Shown: positions 42,833 to 52,676 of the stretch, piece after piece
Layout of the letters: every line of letters begins with the position of its first letter
How positions within the stretch are numbered: position 1 is the stretch's first letter
Source of the DNA: Acrocarpospora corrugata
GTDB lineage: Bacteria; Actinomycetota; Actinomycetes; Streptosporangiales; Streptosporangiaceae
Direction: 5' to 3'
DNA: 64,000 nucleotides
Assembly (NCBI RefSeq): GCF_009687845.1
Contig: NZ_BLAD01000037.1
Coordinates: forward strand, 251,567-315,566
Made by a program: the position numbers and the translations under genes
The notes under the pieces: model-generated
What the model was told of the DNA's origin: nothing
Databases searched by the model: none
The model's input: only the letters and a program-made list of their open reading frames with translations

Positions 42833-45800
42833 CCAGTACTCCCGACCTCTCGCTGGCCAAGCAGGCCCTGCTCAAGCAGCGCCTGCGACGCCGTACGGCG
42901 TCGGCCTCGATCACCCCCCGCCCGCCCGGCACGGTGCCCCCGCTGTCGCACGCCCAGGAACGCCTGTGGTTCCTGGAGCAGTACCGCCCCGGGACCGCCT
43001 CCTACCTCGTCCCGTTCGCGGTCTGGCTGGACGGCCCGGTCGACGTCGAGGACCTGCGGAACGCCCTGGTCAAAGTCACCGAACGGCACGAGACGCTGCG
43101 CACCTGCTTCGCCACCTCCGAGGACGGCCTGCCGTCCGTGGTGATCTCCGACGAGCCGGTCGTCGACCTGACCGTCCTCACGGCGGACACGCCTGAGCAG
43201 GCCAGGGAGCTCATCTCCGCCGACCTGGCCCGGCCGTTCGACCTGGCCCGAGGGCCGCTGCTACGCACCACGCTGGTCCGGGTCGGCCCCGACCAGCACG
43301 TGATCCAGCTGGCCGCCCATCACGCCATCACCGACGGCTGGTCCGGCGACGTCCTCCTCGGCGACCTGCTCACCGCCCTCGACGGCCGCCCGCTCACCCC
43401 ACTCCCGGTCCAGTACGGAGATTTCGCCGCCTACCAGCGCGAACGCACCGGAACCCCCGCCTACCAGGCCGACGTCACCTACTGGCGGGAGCAACTCGCC
43501 CGGGTGCCGCCGCTGGAGCTGCCCACCGACTTCCCGCGCCCCGCCGAGCAGGGCTCCGCCGGATCGGGCCACGGCTTCTTCGTCGACGCACGCCTCGAAG
43601 CCGCCATCGGCGCGCTGGCGACGGCGCACGGGGCGACGCCGTACATGACCTTCATGGCGGCGCTGCAGGTGCTGCTGGCCAGGTGGTCCGGGCAGGACGA
43701 GTTCGCGGTCGGCAGCCCCGTCAGCGGGCGCGGCCTGCCCGAGCTGGACGGCCTGGTCGGGATGTTCGTCAACACCCTGGCGATCCGGGCCGACCTGGAC
43801 GGCGACCCCACCTTCACCGAGCTGCTCGGCCGGGTCAAGGAGACCGCCCTGGACGCGTTCTCGCACCAGGAGCTGCCCTTCGACCAGCTGGTCAACGAGC
43901 TCAACGTGGAACGCGACGTGAGCCGGACGCCGATCTTCCAGGTCATGTTCGCGCTGCAGAACTACGCCACGGGACCCGCCTCCGCGCCCGGCCCGGTCCA
44001 GGTGACCGGTTTCTCCGCCGACGTCCGGGTCAGCCGGTTCGACCTCGCCTTCTACCTGTACGAGGGCTTCGAGGGCATGGGCGGCGCGATCATCTACAGC
44101 ACCGACCTGTTCACCGAGGACACGGTGGCCAGGATGGCGCTCTCGCTGGACGCGCTGCTCCGCTCGATCGTCGCCAACCCGGACGCCCGCGTCTCCGAGC
44201 TGGATCTGCTGCCCCCCGGCGAGCACGAGCGCGTGCTCGCCCTCGGCGTCTCCGAGCCGGCCGTGCCGCTCGATCGCGACCTGCTGCACGACCTGGTCAC
44301 CGCCGCCGCGGAACGCACCCCGGACGCGCCCGCCGTGGTGTTCGGCCCGGACACGCTGACCTTCCGCGAACTGGACAAGCGCGCCAACCGGCTCGCGCAT
44401 CGCCTCCGCGACCAGGGTGTACGGCCGGGGGACCGGGTGGCGGTCTGCCTGGAGCAGTCGGCCGAACTGGCGGTGGCCATCGTCGGTGTGCTCAAATCCG
44501 GCGCGGCCTATGTGCCGATCGATCCGGAGCTGCCGGCCGAGCGGGTGGGCTACATGGTGGCCGACGCCGGGATCCGGATCGCGGTGACCACCGAGGAGTT
44601 GCTGCCGGCCGGGCTCGCCCCGGTGTACGTGGACGACCAGGACGGCCCCGACACGCCCGTGCACAGCGGGGTCGGGCCCGCCGACCTGGCGTACGTGATC
44701 TTCACGTCGGGCACCACCGGGCGGCCGAAGGGCGTCGCCGTCCAGCACCGCGAGGTCCTGGTCTACCTGGCCGGCGTGCACGAGCGGTTCCAGGTCGAAC
44801 CCGGTTCGTCGTTCGCGCTGCTCCAGTCGCTGGCGTTCGACTTCGGCGTGACGGTGTTCTACCTGTCGCTGATGACGGGCGGCTGCCTGCACCTGCTGCC
44901 GTCCCGGACCGCCGCCCCCGACTTGAGCGAATATTTCCGGTTACGTCCGGCCGATTATCTCAAGATCACGCCTTCGCATCTCGCGGCGCTGCTTTCCGAG
45001 GCCGAGCCCGCCGAGATCCTGCCGCGCAAGCTCCTCATTCTCGGCGGCGAGGCCGCCCCCGCCGAATGGGCCGCCGACCTGGCCACCCGGGTCCGCGTCG
45101 TCAACCACTACGGCCCCACCGAGGCCACCGTCGGCGTCACCACCCACGAGGTCACGACGGTCACCGGCCTGCTGCCCATCGGACGCCCTTTGGGCGGCGC
45201 CCAGGTCCGGCTTCTCGACGCGCACGGCCGCCCGGTGCCGATCGGCGTCCCCGGTGAGATCAACCTCGGCGGCGAACGCCTCGCGCGCGGGTACCTCGGC
45301 CGTCCGGGGTTGACAGCGGAGAAATTCGTCCCGGACCCGTATGGGCCTCCTGGTGCGCGTATGTATCGCACCGGCGACCTCGGCCGCTGGCTTCCCTCCG
45401 GCGACCTGCAGTTCCTCGGCCGCCGCGACCTCCAGGTCAAGGTCCGTGGCTACCGGGTCGAGCTCGGCGAGATCGAGACCGTCCTCGCCACTTACCCCGG
45501 CGTCGCGCAGGCCGTCGTCGATCTGCGCGGCCAGCGCCTGGTGGCCTTCCTGGTCGGTGAGGAGACCGGCGAGCTGCGCGCCTGGCTGAAGGAACGCCTG
45601 CCGGACTACATGGTTCCCGCCCGTTACGTCTGGCTGGACCGCCTCCCGCTCAAGTCGCACGGCAAGGTCGATCGCGCCGCCCTGCCCGACCCGGCTGCCG
45701 GCCCCGACCTGGGTGCCGAGTTCACCGACCCCGCCACCCCCATCGAGGAGACCGTCGCCGCCATCTGGGCCGCCGTGCTCGGCCTGGAGCGGGTCAGCGT

Positions 45801-48168
45801 GCTGGACGACTTCTTCGACCTGGGCGGCCACTCGCTGCTGGCCATGCAGGTCGTCGCCCGCCTCCGCAAGGCCGGGCACACGGCGACCCTGCTGGACCTG
45901 TTCAAGCACCCGACCGTGCGCGAACTCGCCCACTTGCTCGACCCCGACACGGTCAAGGGCCCCGACCGGCTGCTGCACCGTCTCACGCCCGCCCGGACGA
46001 CCACCGCCACGATCGTCTGCGCGCCCTACGGCGGCGGCAGCGCGGTCATCTACAAGCCCCTCGCCGACGTGATGCCGGCCGACTGGGCGCTCTACTCGCT
46101 GGCCGTACCGGGAAACGAGCTGGGCGAGGAACCCAAGCCGGTCGACGAGGTGGCCGCCGCGTACGCCCAGGAGATCCTGGACAACGTCACCGGCCCGGTC
46201 GTCATGTACGGCCACTGCGGTCACGGCGTGATGGTCACCACCAAGGCCGCCCGCATCCTGGAACAGGCGGGCAGGCCCGCCGAGGCCATCTACCTGGGCG
46301 GCGTCTTCCCGTTCGCCCGTCCTCGCGGCCCGATGGCCAGGTTCGCCAGCTGGATGGACGAACTGGGCGGTGACCAGGGCAGGATCAACCAGCTCAGCGC
46401 GTCCGGGCTCGACGTCTCCGAGTTCGACCAGGCTGAGCTCGAACTGATCGTCCGCAACCGCCGTACCGGCACCCGCGAGGCGGAGCGGTACTTCACCCAG
46501 ATCTTCGAGCAGGAGCTGACCCCGCTGCGCTCCCCGGTCATCGCCGTGGTCGGCGAGCGTGACCCCGCGGTGGAGTACTACCAGGAGCGCTACCGCGAAT
46601 GGCACTGCGTCGCCGACGTCGCCGCCTGCGTCGTCCTCGACGAAGCCGCCCACTACTTCGTGAAATATCGGGCGGAGGAACTGGCGGACATCGTCACCGG
46701 CACCCACCGCGCCGTCCTCGACGAGGACACCGCGCACCTCGAACGCACCACCGGCGACGAGACCTGGTGGCTCCAGGGCGTCTCCCGCCGGGGCGCGGAA
46801 CAGAGCGTGCAGATCGGCCCCAAGCCCAGCATGCGCCGCTTCGCCGCCCTGGCCGCCGGCCAGCTGGTCTCGATCACCGGCTCCGCGCTCACCGAGTTCG
46901 CCCTGCCGCTATGGATCCTGCTCACCACCGGCTCCCTCGGCAACTTCGCCCTCTTCTCGGTGCTGGCCCTGCTGCCCGGCATGCTGGTCGCCCCCCTCGC
47001 CGGCACGATCGTGGACCGGTTCGACCGCCGCAAGGTCATCCTGTTCAGCGACATCGCCGCCGGCAGTACCCAGCTCGTCCTGGGCATCCTGACGTGGACT
47101 GGGAACCTCCAGGTCTGGCACGTCTATCCACTCCTGATCAGCCTGTCGATCGCGCTCACCTTCCAGCGCATCGCGTACGGGTCCTCGATCCCGCAGCTGG
47201 TCCCGAAACGTTTCCTCGGGCACGCCAACGGCCTGATGGGCATGGTCAACGGCGTCGCCATGCTGGTGGTCCCGCTGATCGCGGCCGGCCTGATGGCCGT
47301 CATCGGCCTGGGCGGCATCCTGATCATCGACGTGGTCAGCTACACCGTCGCCATCATCACCGTCCTGCTGGTCCGGTTCCCCAAGACGATGGCCTGGCAG
47401 CGCCGTGAAACGGTGCTCACCGAGATGGTCAACGGCTTCAAGTACTCCTGGGGCCACCTCGGCATCCGCCGCATGCTCCTGTTCTTCGCCGTGGTCAACC
47501 TGTTCATGTCACCGCTGTTCCTGCTCATCTCGCCCTTGGTGCTGTCCTTCGCCGAACTCGGCGACGTCGGCCGGGTGACGTTCTTCGGCGGGCTCGGCGT
47601 GTTCCTGGGCGGCTTGATCATGACCATCTGGGGCGGACCGAAGCGCCTGCGCCTGCGCGGTCAGCTCTGGTCGACGGTGGCCCTGTCCGCCTCCGCGATC
47701 GTGGTCGGCGCCCACGAGCACCTGGCGGTCATCTCGGCCGGCGTGTTCGGCATGTTCCTGTCACTGACCGTCCTGAACGGCATCTACGCCACGATCATCC
47801 AGGTCAAGGTCCCCCAGCGATTCCACGGCCGGGTGTTCGCACTCAACCAACTGGTCGCCTTCTCCACCCTGCCCCTCGGCTACGGCCTGGTCGCCCCGTA
47901 CGGAACAGCGCTGTTCGAGCCGATGTTCGCCCCCGGCGGCCTCCTCGCCGACACGATCGGCACAGTGATCGGCACCGGCGAGGGCCGCGGCATCGCCTTC
48001 ATGTACGTCCTATTCGCCCTGATCATGGCCTTCGCCGTGTTTGTGGCGCGATGGAGCAAGGGCCTGTGGCGCTTCGACGAACTGGTCCCCGACGCACTAC
48101 CCGACGACGTGATCGGCTTCGAAAGCCTGAAGAACCGATCATTCACGAAAAAGAAGGAGAAAGTGTGA
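42829..48168 (+). CDS. NRPS C-A-T-TE fused to an MFS exporter
   Basis: 1,779 residues from the GTG at 42829. C domain (about 25-460; HHAITDG with His164 and His165), A domain (about 485-975), T with Ser1002, thioesterase (about 1055-1300), then an MFS transporter (about 1335-1765, about 12 helices, starting [20 protein letters not shown]). The thioesterase nucleophile is Cys1130 in GHCGHG, not serine; the Asp (GERDP) and His (DEAAHYF) partners are present. The A-domain code reads roughly DFTSIGHVG(K), nearest to Asp/Asn-type codes but not a firm match. It should add the last residue, release the product, and export it. The frame is open throughout, so the fusion is not an annotation artefact. 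Confidence 0.92.
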   Translation: MTSTPDLSLAKQALLKQRLRRRTASASITPRPPGTVPPLSHAQERLWFLEQYRPGTASYLVPFAVWLDGPVDVEDLRNALVKVTERHETLRTCFATSEDGLPSVVISDEPVVDLTVLTADTPEQARELISADLARPFDLARGPLLRTTLVRVGPDQHVIQLAAHHAITDGWSGDVLLGDLLTALDGRPLTPLPVQYGDFAAYQRERTGTPAYQADVTYWREQLARVPPLELPTDFPRPAEQGSAGSGHGFFVDARLEAAIGALATAHGATPYMTFMAALQVLLARWSGQDEFAVGSPVSGRGLPELDGLVGMFVNTLAIRADLDGDPTFTELLGRVKETALDAFSHQELPFDQLVNELNVERDVSRTPIFQVMFALQNYATGPASAPGPVQVTGFSADVRVSRFDLAFYLYEGFEGMGGAIIYSTDLFTEDTVARMALSLDALLRSIVANPDARVSELDLLPPGEHERVLALGVSEPAVPLDRDLLHDLVTAAAERTPDAPAVVFGPDTLTFRELDKRANRLAHRLRDQGVRPGDRVAVCLEQSAELAVAIVGVLKSGAAYVPIDPELPAERVGYMVADAGIRIAVTTEELLPAGLAPVYVDDQDGPDTPVHSGVGPADLAYVIFTSGTTGRPKGVAVQHREVLVYLAGVHERFQVEPGSSFALLQSLAFDFGVTVFYLSLMTGGCLHLLPSRTAAPDLSEYFRLRPADYLKITPSHLAALLSEAEPAEILPRKLLILGGEAAPAEWAADLATRVRVVNHYGPTEATVGVTTHEVTTVTGLLPIGRPLGGAQVRLLDAHGRPVPIGVPGEINLGGERLARGYLGRPGLTAEKFVPDPYGPPGARMYRTGDLGRWLPSGDLQFLGRRDLQVKVRGYRVELGEIETVLATYPGVAQAVVDLRGQRLVAFLVGEETGELRAWLKERLPDYMVPARYVWLDRLPLKSHGKVDRAALPDPAAGPDLGAEFTDPATPIEETVAAIWAAVLGLERVSVLDDFFDLGGHSLLAMQVVARLRKAGHTATLLDLFKHPTVRELAHLLDPDTVKGPDRLLHRLTPARTTTATIVCAPYGGGSAVIYKPLADVMPADWALYSLAVPGNELGEEPKPVDEVAAAYAQEILDNVTGPVVMYGHCGHGVMVTTKAARILEQAGRPAEAIYLGGVFPFARPRGPMARFASWMDELGGDQGRINQLSASGLDVSEFDQAELELIVRNRRTGTREAERYFTQIFEQELTPLRSPVIAVVGERDPAVEYYQERYREWHCVADVAACVVLDEAAHYFVKYRAEELADIVTGTHRAVLDEDTAHLERTTGDETWWLQGVSRRGAEQSVQIGPKPSMRRFAALAAGQLVSITGSALTEFALPLWILLTTGSLGNFALFSVLALLPGMLVAPLAGTIVDRFDRRKVILFSDIAAGSTQLVLGILTWTGNLQVWHVYPLLISLSIALTFQRIAYGSSIPQLVPKRFLGHANGLMGMVNGVAMLVVPLIAAGLMAVIGLGGILIIDVVSYTVAIITVLLVRFPKTMAWQRRETVLTEMVNGFKYSWGHLGIRRMLLFFAVVNLFMSPLFLLISPLVLSFAELGDVGRVTFFGGLGVFLGGLIMTIWGGPKRLRLRGQLWSTVALSASAIVVGAHEHLAVISAGVFGMFLSLTVLNGIYATIIQVKVPQRFHGRVFALNQLVAFSTLPLGYGLVAPYGTALFEPMFAPGGLLADTIGTVIGTGEGRGIAFMYVLFALIMAFAVFVARWSKGLWRFDELVPDALPDDVIGFESLKNRSFTKKKEKV

Positions 48169-48338
48169 GCGAGTATCTGGTCGTACTGAACGACGAGGAG
48201 CAGTACTCGATCTGGGCCGCCGACCGACCGGTCCCGGACGGCTGGCGAGCAGAGGGCTTCTCAGGCGAGAAGGAGGCCTGCCTATCCCACATCGAAGAGG
48301 TCTGGACCGACATGCGCCCCCTCAGCGCCCGCCACTGA
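48165..48338 (+). CDS. MbtH-like protein
   Basis: 57 residues from a GTG that overlaps the NRPS stop (GTGA). MbtH proteins bind and activate A domains. The family pattern is clear: [19 protein letters not shown], then [16 protein letters not shown]. The protein is a little short, and the usual Pro after the first conserved Trp is Ala. It probably serves A1-A3 and perhaps the right-hand A domain. Confidence 0.9.
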   Translation: MSEYLVVLNDEEQYSIWAADRPVPDGWRAEGFSGEKEACLSHIEEVWTDMRPLSARH

Positions 48339-48372
48339 CCGGGGTTCGTTCCCCAAAGCGGGTTCCCCATAT

Positions 48373-48411
48373 GAGAGCCCCTGACCAGTTCAGATATGGC
48401 CAGGGGCTCTC
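48373..48411 (+). terminator. Terminator hairpin after the left NRPS operon
   Basis: An 11-bp perfect stem (GAGAGCCCCTG / CAGGGGCTCTC), extended to 14 bp with one mismatch, 34 bp after the mbtH-like stop. It marks the end of the left transcript. Confidence 0.75.
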
Positions 48412-48442
48412 CGGACAATGCCTCGGTCTTGCTAAGGGGCGC

Positions 48443-48604
48443 TCATGCCGCCTTGATCGCGGTCGCGAAGACGTCGGCCGCGCTCGCCATTTGTTCGCTG
48501 ATCACATGGGCGGACACCCGGGACTCGGTCCAGGGCGGTGCCACCGACAGATCCGAGGAAAGCCTCCATACCCAGGCGAAGCAGGGGTTGTGGCTGAGTT
48601 CCAC
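48443..48604 (-). CDS. Possible small ORF or C-terminal gene fragment
   Basis: 53 codons from a GTG at 48604 (VELSHNPCFAWVWRLSSDLS to ATAIKAA). The amino-acid text is plausible for a real protein, but an in-frame stop lies just upstream and no family is recognised. It could be the tail of a gene lost when the toxin-antitoxin pair next to it arrived. Confidence 0.25.
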   Translation of the reverse strand: MELSHNPCFAWVWRLSSDLSVAPPWTESRVSAHVISEQMASAADVFATAIKAA

Positions 48605-48621
48605 CAGGTAGTCTCGACGCT

Positions 48622-48912
48622 ATGACTGCGGAGCCACTGCACACCGCCGGAGACGATCCGGCAGAGATCTTGCGTGCTTTGCTTGCGAAGTGGCATGAGC
48701 AGTTTATGAGCGAGTATCACGCGGCGCTGGACGCGGCGCGTGAGGTGTGGCGATTCAAGCAGCTCCGGGAAGTTCTCCACCGATGGCGGCTTCACGCGGT
48801 CGCTGTATCCAACCCGGACTTCGACCGTGCTGAGCAGGATGTGCGTAACGGTCGGCGGGAGGGGTTCGTCTCTATGGACGACGCTTTCCCAGGCTGGGCC
48901 GACCGCCAGTGA
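48622..48912 (+). CDS. Putative antitoxin (DUF6247-like)
   Basis: 96 residues, mostly helical and acidic/basic in blocks (DPAEILRALLAKWHEQFMSE, then REVLHRWRLHAVAVSNPDFD). Its stop overlaps the following RelE-like gene by 4 bp (GTGA), the usual antitoxin-first order of type II modules. It would neutralise the toxin and probably repress its own promoter. The family assignment is by resemblance and context. Confidence 0.65.
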   Translation: MTAEPLHTAGDDPAEILRALLAKWHEQFMSEYHAALDAAREVWRFKQLREVLHRWRLHAVAVSNPDFDRAEQDVRNGRREGFVSMDDAFPGWADRQ

Positions 48913-49155
48913 GCCACCGCGTGGAACTCCATCCGGCAGCGCTCGAGCAGATGAAGGGGCTTCCAAGCCAGGCATTCGATGCCTTGCTCTCTAGGACTGT
49001 TGATCTTCTGGAGGAGCCGTGGGACGCGCGGTACCTTTACCCGGGCGAGTCCGAGTATCGACAGACGACGTTCGGCGACGCCGGGATCATGTACTTCAAG
49101 GTTGACGAGGCCCAAACGGCTGATCACGATCTTCAACGTGACGTGGGCGGGATGA
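48909..49155 (+). pseudogene. RelE/ParE-type toxin with a +1 frameshift
   Basis: The N-terminal 68 residues are a normal RelE fold (MSHRVELHPAALEQMKGLPS, then EPWDARYLYPGESEYRQTTF and GIMYFKVDEA). After an extra C in the CCC run at 49111-49113 the frame is lost. Reading one base on restores the canonical ending KRLITIFNVTWAG with TGA at 49153-49155. As it stands the protein runs on to 49220 with an unrelated tail. The loss removes the last beta strand, so the toxin is probably inactive, unless the extra base is a sequencing error. Confidence 0.75.
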
Positions 49156-49329
49156 CACCGACGGTGACAGCAATATCAGCCGCGAAAGGCACACACCGGC
49201 AGCTGTCCAGCACCCTCTGACCTGGGTAACTAGGTCCTGGCCAGGGTGTTGCTCCGCCTGAGCGGCGGTCGTTCTTGTCTTGAAGGCCGGGAATCCCTTG
49301 ACCAGGTGTCTGCCCCTGCCTTTGAACAG

Positions 49330-49362
49330 AAGGTCTGGGTTCGATTCCCCAAGGCGGCTCCG
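49330..49362 (+). other. tRNA 3'-end-like fragment
   Basis: GGGTTCGATTCCCC followed by AAGGCGG resembles a T-arm and 3' acceptor strand. There is an imperfect 5' partner (TCCGCCT, about 49251-49257), but the distance is too long and no anticodon arm folds. Probably the remnant of a tRNA gene or an integration scar. Confidence 0.3.
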
Positions 49363-49420
49363 CAGGTCAAAGGCCCATTGCGATCACCGTAATGGGCTTA
49401 TTGATCTCTCGCGGATGCGG

Positions 49421-50173
49421 TCAATCTTGGACGGCATCTGATCGCGGTCTCAGTCCGGGACGGCTAAGGCCATCGCTGGCTCGATCCAGCCACTCGGACA
49501 GCAGGGCGCGTTCGGCGTCGGTGAGCATTGTCAGCTTCGGTGTGACGGCCCGGAATGCGACAGCGGCCGCGGTTGCGCTGTCTGAGGGAAGTGTTGGGAC
49601 GTCGGTGAGGATCGATCGCATCACCGTTTCGTACATCGCGTCTGCGAGGTCGAGGTCCCGGTGTTCTGGCGGAGTGGAGAGCAAGGTGATGACGGCGCCG
49701 GTGCCGGCGGCGTGGATGAGTTCGATGGCGCGCCTTTCCGGGACTCGAAGTCGGCCGATTGCCGCGATGCGGTGCACCCGGGCGCGTAGAACTTCCAGGC
49801 CGGCGGCCGCCGCCGGGGAACGAGCCCCGCGGCTGGGATCGGTGAGGAGACCGAACAGCGCTGCGTTGGCGAGTCCGAAGCCGATATGCGTGTCCCACCC
49901 TGCCCGCAGGTCTGCAATCGGGTCGCCGCTGTCCTCGACGAGGGTCTTTCCTGCGACGTAGGTGGCGAAGACGTGTTCGGCGACGGCGTCGAGCAGCGCG
50001 TCCTTGTCCTCGAAGAACCGATAGATGGTCGGCGCCTGCATTCCGGCCGCCTGCGCGACCGCGCGGGTGGTGACCGCGCTTGTGCCCTGCTCACGCAGGA
50101 GCTGCGCCGCGCACTCCACGATGTTCGCTCGCGTCTTGTGCCTGCTGGCGTTGTCCGACCTCACCTCTGCCAC
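49421..50173 (-). CDS. TetR family regulator
   Basis: 250 residues. Helix-turn-helix: IVECAAQLLREQGTSAVTTR, then AVAQAAGMQAPTIYRFFEDK. The C-terminal domain resembles the TetR_C subfamily common next to reductases. It is divergent from an SDR-like reductase across 88 bp containing an inverted repeat, so it probably represses that gene and itself. Confidence 0.9.
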   Translation of the reverse strand: MAEVRSDNASRHKTRANIVECAAQLLREQGTSAVTTRAVAQAAGMQAPTIYRFFEDKDALLDAVAEHVFATYVAGKTLVEDSGDPIADLRAGWDTHIGFGLANAALFGLLTDPSRGARSPAAAAGLEVLRARVHRIAAIGRLRVPERRAIELIHAAGTGAVITLLSTPPEHRDLDLADAMYETVMRSILTDVPTLPSDSATAAAVAFRAVTPKLTMLTDAERALLSEWLDRASDGLSRPGLRPRSDAVQD

Positions 50174-50207
50174 GCTGCCAAAGATAACGCACTATTGCTA
50201 TCCATGT

Positions 50208-50224
50208 TGCTAACGCTGATAGCA
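50208..50224. promoter_or_regulatory. Candidate TetR operator between the regulator and SDR gene
   Basis: TGCTA-N7-TAGCA, a 17-bp inverted repeat. A further copy of the arm TGCTA at 50196-50200 gives a second, longer pairing (TGCTATC with GATAGCA). It lies midway between the divergent starts at 50173 and 50262. Confidence 0.55.
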
Positions 50225-50261
50225 TCTTCATCATTCCACTGTTAGCAGGAGGGGCTAGATT

Positions 50262-51125
50262 ATGATCGTCATTACCGGCGGCGCCGGCCAGCTCGGTTCC
50301 CAGATCGTTGATCGGCTGCTCGATCGGGTCGCGGCGGACCGGGTCGGTGTGAGCGTTCGTGACACCGGCCGCGCCGCTGACCTGGCCGCACGCGGCGTGC
50401 GCGTACGGCGCGGCGACTTCACCGACCGCGACTCCCTCGCCGATTCGTTCGAGGGCGCAACGCAGGTGCTCATCGTCTCGACCAACCAGTCGGGCGAGGC
50501 AGCGGTTGCTCAGCATGTCGCGGCGATTGACGCCGCTCGCGATGCCGGTGCCAAGCGCATCCTCTACACCAGCCACCAGGGCGCGGCCGAGAATTCGGTC
50601 TTCGCACCGATGCCCGACCACGCCGCCACCGAGGACTACCTGTCGAAGACGGGCACACCATTCACGGCGCTGCGGAACGGGTTCTACGCCAGCACCGTCC
50701 GGCACCTACTCGGCCGGGCGCTCGAAACCGGCGAACTCGTCGCACCGGCCGACGGGCCCGTCTCCTGGACCACGCACGCCGACCTCGCCGAAGCGGCAGC
50801 GATCATCCTCACCGAGGAGGGCCGATTCGATGGTCCCACCCCGCCACTGACCGCACCGGACGCGCTCGACCTCACCGACATCGCCGGCATCGTCACCGAA
50901 CTCACCGGACGCACCATCCGCCGCGTCGTCGCCGACGACGCCGAGTGGACAGCCACCATGATCGGACACGGCGTCCCCGCGGATCAGGCGAACATGCTGC
51001 TCGGCATGTTCCACGCGGCACGCCGCGGGGAGTTCTCCACCACCGGACCGGAGCTCGAGAATCTCCTCCAGCGCACAGCCACGCCGGTCCGTTCGGTGTT
51101 GGGGGTACTCACTACCCGGCCGTGA
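50262..51125 (+). CDS. NAD(P)-binding oxidoreductase, atypical SDR (NmrA/QorB-like)
   Basis: 287 residues. The dinucleotide site is MIVITGGAGQLGSQIVDRLL (GGxGxxG), followed by VRRGDFTDRDSLADSFEGAT. There is no YxxxK catalytic pair, as in NmrA/QorB-like proteins, which reduce quinones or sense NADP. The start has AGGAGG 9 bp upstream. It is induced, most likely, through its divergent TetR. Confidence 0.88.
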   Translation: MIVITGGAGQLGSQIVDRLLDRVAADRVGVSVRDTGRAADLAARGVRVRRGDFTDRDSLADSFEGATQVLIVSTNQSGEAAVAQHVAAIDAARDAGAKRILYTSHQGAAENSVFAPMPDHAATEDYLSKTGTPFTALRNGFYASTVRHLLGRALETGELVAPADGPVSWTTHADLAEAAAIILTEEGRFDGPTPPLTAPDALDLTDIAGIVTELTGRTIRRVVADDAEWTATMIGHGVPADQANMLLGMFHAARRGEFSTTGPELENLLQRTATPVRSVLGVLTTRP

Positions 51126-51270
51126 AATCTCCTCTCGATGTGACACCCTGGGGTGTAGCGGTTCCATGCTCCGCCCGCGTCGGTGGCTGCTCGGGTGGTG
51201 ATCTTGCCGTGGAACCAAGGGCCTGGGCGCCGATGGATACAGCGCATCCGCATCCTGGTGAACGAACTGC

Positions 51271-51311
51271 AGACCATCGCCCAGACCATCGCCCAGACCA
51301 TCGCCCAGACC
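51271..51311. repeat. 12-bp tandem repeat, 3.4 copies
   Basis: AGACCATCGCCC repeated at 51271, 51283 and 51295, with a partial copy from 51307. It lies in the 474-bp gap between the SDR and cupin genes, which holds no credible gene. In one frame it reads TIAQ repeats. Confidence 0.8.
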
Positions 51312-51413
51312 AACGATCGAGGCCTACTACGAGGCGGCAAGCACGGGTACGGTCACCACCGCTTGGCCGGAACGAGTTCGGCGGCGCGGCGGGCACCGGC
51401 CATCAGCCGCGGC

Positions 51414-51472
51414 GCCTTGCTCGACGCCGAGCCTTGCTCGACGCCGAGCCTTGCCCTACGCCGAGCCTTGCC
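51414..51472. repeat. 17-bp tandem repeat, 3.4 copies
   Basis: GCCTTGCTCGACGCCGA at 51414 and 51431, a variant at 51448 and a partial copy from 51465. It is in the same gap as the 12-bp repeat, upstream of the cupin gene; the function of neither is evident. Confidence 0.8.
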
Positions 51473-51599
51473 ATTGCGGTACGCAGAGCACAGTCGTCAT
51501 GCGGCGACACTACAAGGACGTGTTCAGTTGCTCCTGCGAGGTACGGCCGTCGCCCGCCGTACCTCCAGATGCCTGGAACCGGTCAGTAAGCTGGCCACC

Positions 51600-51941
51600 A
51601 TGGAGATCATCAAGGGTGCGGGGGCGTGGGCGCAGTCCGCCGACGGGGCCGCCAACGACTGGGTTGAGCAGCTCAAGGTGCCGGACCTGTCCGTTGGGAC
51701 CTACTGCATCCCGGCTGGCGGGGTCGACGACCAAAGCCCGCACACCGAGGACGAGATCTACGTGGTGACCGCAGGTCGAGCCCGGATCGTGGCGGCGAAT
51801 AGTGAGGCGGAGGTCGGGCCTGGAGCGGTGATCTTCGTGCCGGCTGGTGAGGAACACCACTTCGTGGACATCACTGAGGATCTGGCACTGCTGGTCGTAT
51901 TCGGCCCGGCCTATGGCTCGCGCACCGGCTCCCGGGCCTGA
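51600..51941 (+). CDS. Small cupin-domain protein
   Basis: 113 residues from the ATG at 51600 (MEIIKGAGAWAQSADGAAND). The frame is open further upstream, but that part crosses tandem repeats and does not look coding. Cupin motif 1 is PHTEDEIYVVTAGRARIV (metal His and Glu, second His replaced) and motif 2 is PAGEEHHFVDI. It may be a metal-binding sensor or isomerase; the substrate is unknown. Confidence 0.8.
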   Translation: MEIIKGAGAWAQSADGAANDWVEQLKVPDLSVGTYCIPAGGVDDQSPHTEDEIYVVTAGRARIVAANSEAEVGPGAVIFVPAGEEHHFVDITEDLALLVVFGPAYGSRTGSRA

Positions 51942-52001
51942 TGCGCCTCGGAGCGCTCCCTGGCGCGGTGGCCTTGGGCGTCCCCGTGACTCGATCTCAC
52001 G

Positions 52002-52340
52002 TCAGCCGCCCGTCGTGCTGTCGATCGGATCGCGATAGCCGGACGCCTGGAGCCTGAATAGCCGGGCGTACAGGCCGTTCCGGGCCATGAGCTCGTCATG
52101 CCGGCCTACCTCGGCGAACACGCCGTCCTGAAGGACGGCAAGCATGTCGGCATGCCGGATGGAGCCGAGTCGGTGTGAGACGAGCACACTTGTCCGGCCG
52201 CTCCGCAAGGCCGCTATCCGTGTGTGGACCTCGTGTTCCGCCTCCGCGTCCAGGCCGGAACTCGGCTCGTCGAGGATCAGGAGATCACTGTCACGCCGCA
52301 GCATCGCGCGAGCAAGCGTCACCCGCTGCCAGTGCCCCCC
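52002..52340 (-). pseudogene. C-terminal fragment of an ABC exporter ATPase
   Basis: 112 codons retain the end of an MsbA-type nucleotide-binding domain: GGHWQRVTLARAML (signature end), LLILDEPSSGLDAEAE (Walker B), VLVSHRLGSIRHAD (switch His) and the standard tail. The membrane domain and Walker A are missing. The break at about 52341 joins it to a lectin fragment on the other strand. Confidence 0.8.
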
Positions 52341-52343
52341 GTG

Positions 52344-52604
52344 AACTCTGGGAAGTGCCTCACCGCCGGTGTCCCGAGCGGGCTTGGCGACAACACTGTT
52401 CGGCAGTACACCTGCAGCGGCAGTGACAGCCAAAAGTGGAGGGCCGTGCGTGTGTCCACCGTCAACGGCAACTGGGTCGAGTTGGTCAGTGTGCAATGGG
52501 GCACCTGCCTGGATGCTCGCGGCTACGGCTACGGGAACGGAGTCGTCCTCCAGAACTACACTTGTCACGGGGACTGGAACCAGCGCTTCAATCCCTATTT
52601 CTGA
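52344..52604 (+). pseudogene. Ricin-type beta-trefoil lectin fragment
   Basis: 86 codons with two QxW-like repeats: SGKCLTAGVPSGLGDNTVRQ, CSGSDSQKW and TCLDARGYGYGNGVVLQNYT, CHGDWNQRF, then a TGA. It is the C-terminal end of a carbohydrate-binding module, probably from a secreted glycosidase whose catalytic part is gone. It begins right at the break with the ABC fragment. Confidence 0.75.
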
Positions 52605-52676
52605 GCAGGCCCTCGCTACGTGACCATGGTCGGCCGGTCCGCTCCCATGCTTGGCCGGACCGGACCGACCGCCCGT

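Noticed and set aside
51139..51156. MerR-type promoter around GACACCCTGGGGTGT
   Set aside because: The inverted repeat is suggestive, but there is no MerR gene nearby and no coding start at the right distance downstream.
51271..51472. CRISPR-like array
   Set aside because: The repeats are 12 and 17 bp, directly contiguous and without spacers, and no cas gene is present.
51183..51599. N-terminal extension of the cupin protein
   Set aside because: The extra 139 codons run through two tandem repeats and show no protein-like composition; the ATG at 51600 gives a normal-length cupin.
51948..51961. A fourth CelR-like site, TCGGAGCGCTCCCT
   Set aside because: It matches only 12 of 14 bases, the outer bases that matter for the palindrome differ, and it lies after the cupin stop with no gene start downstream.
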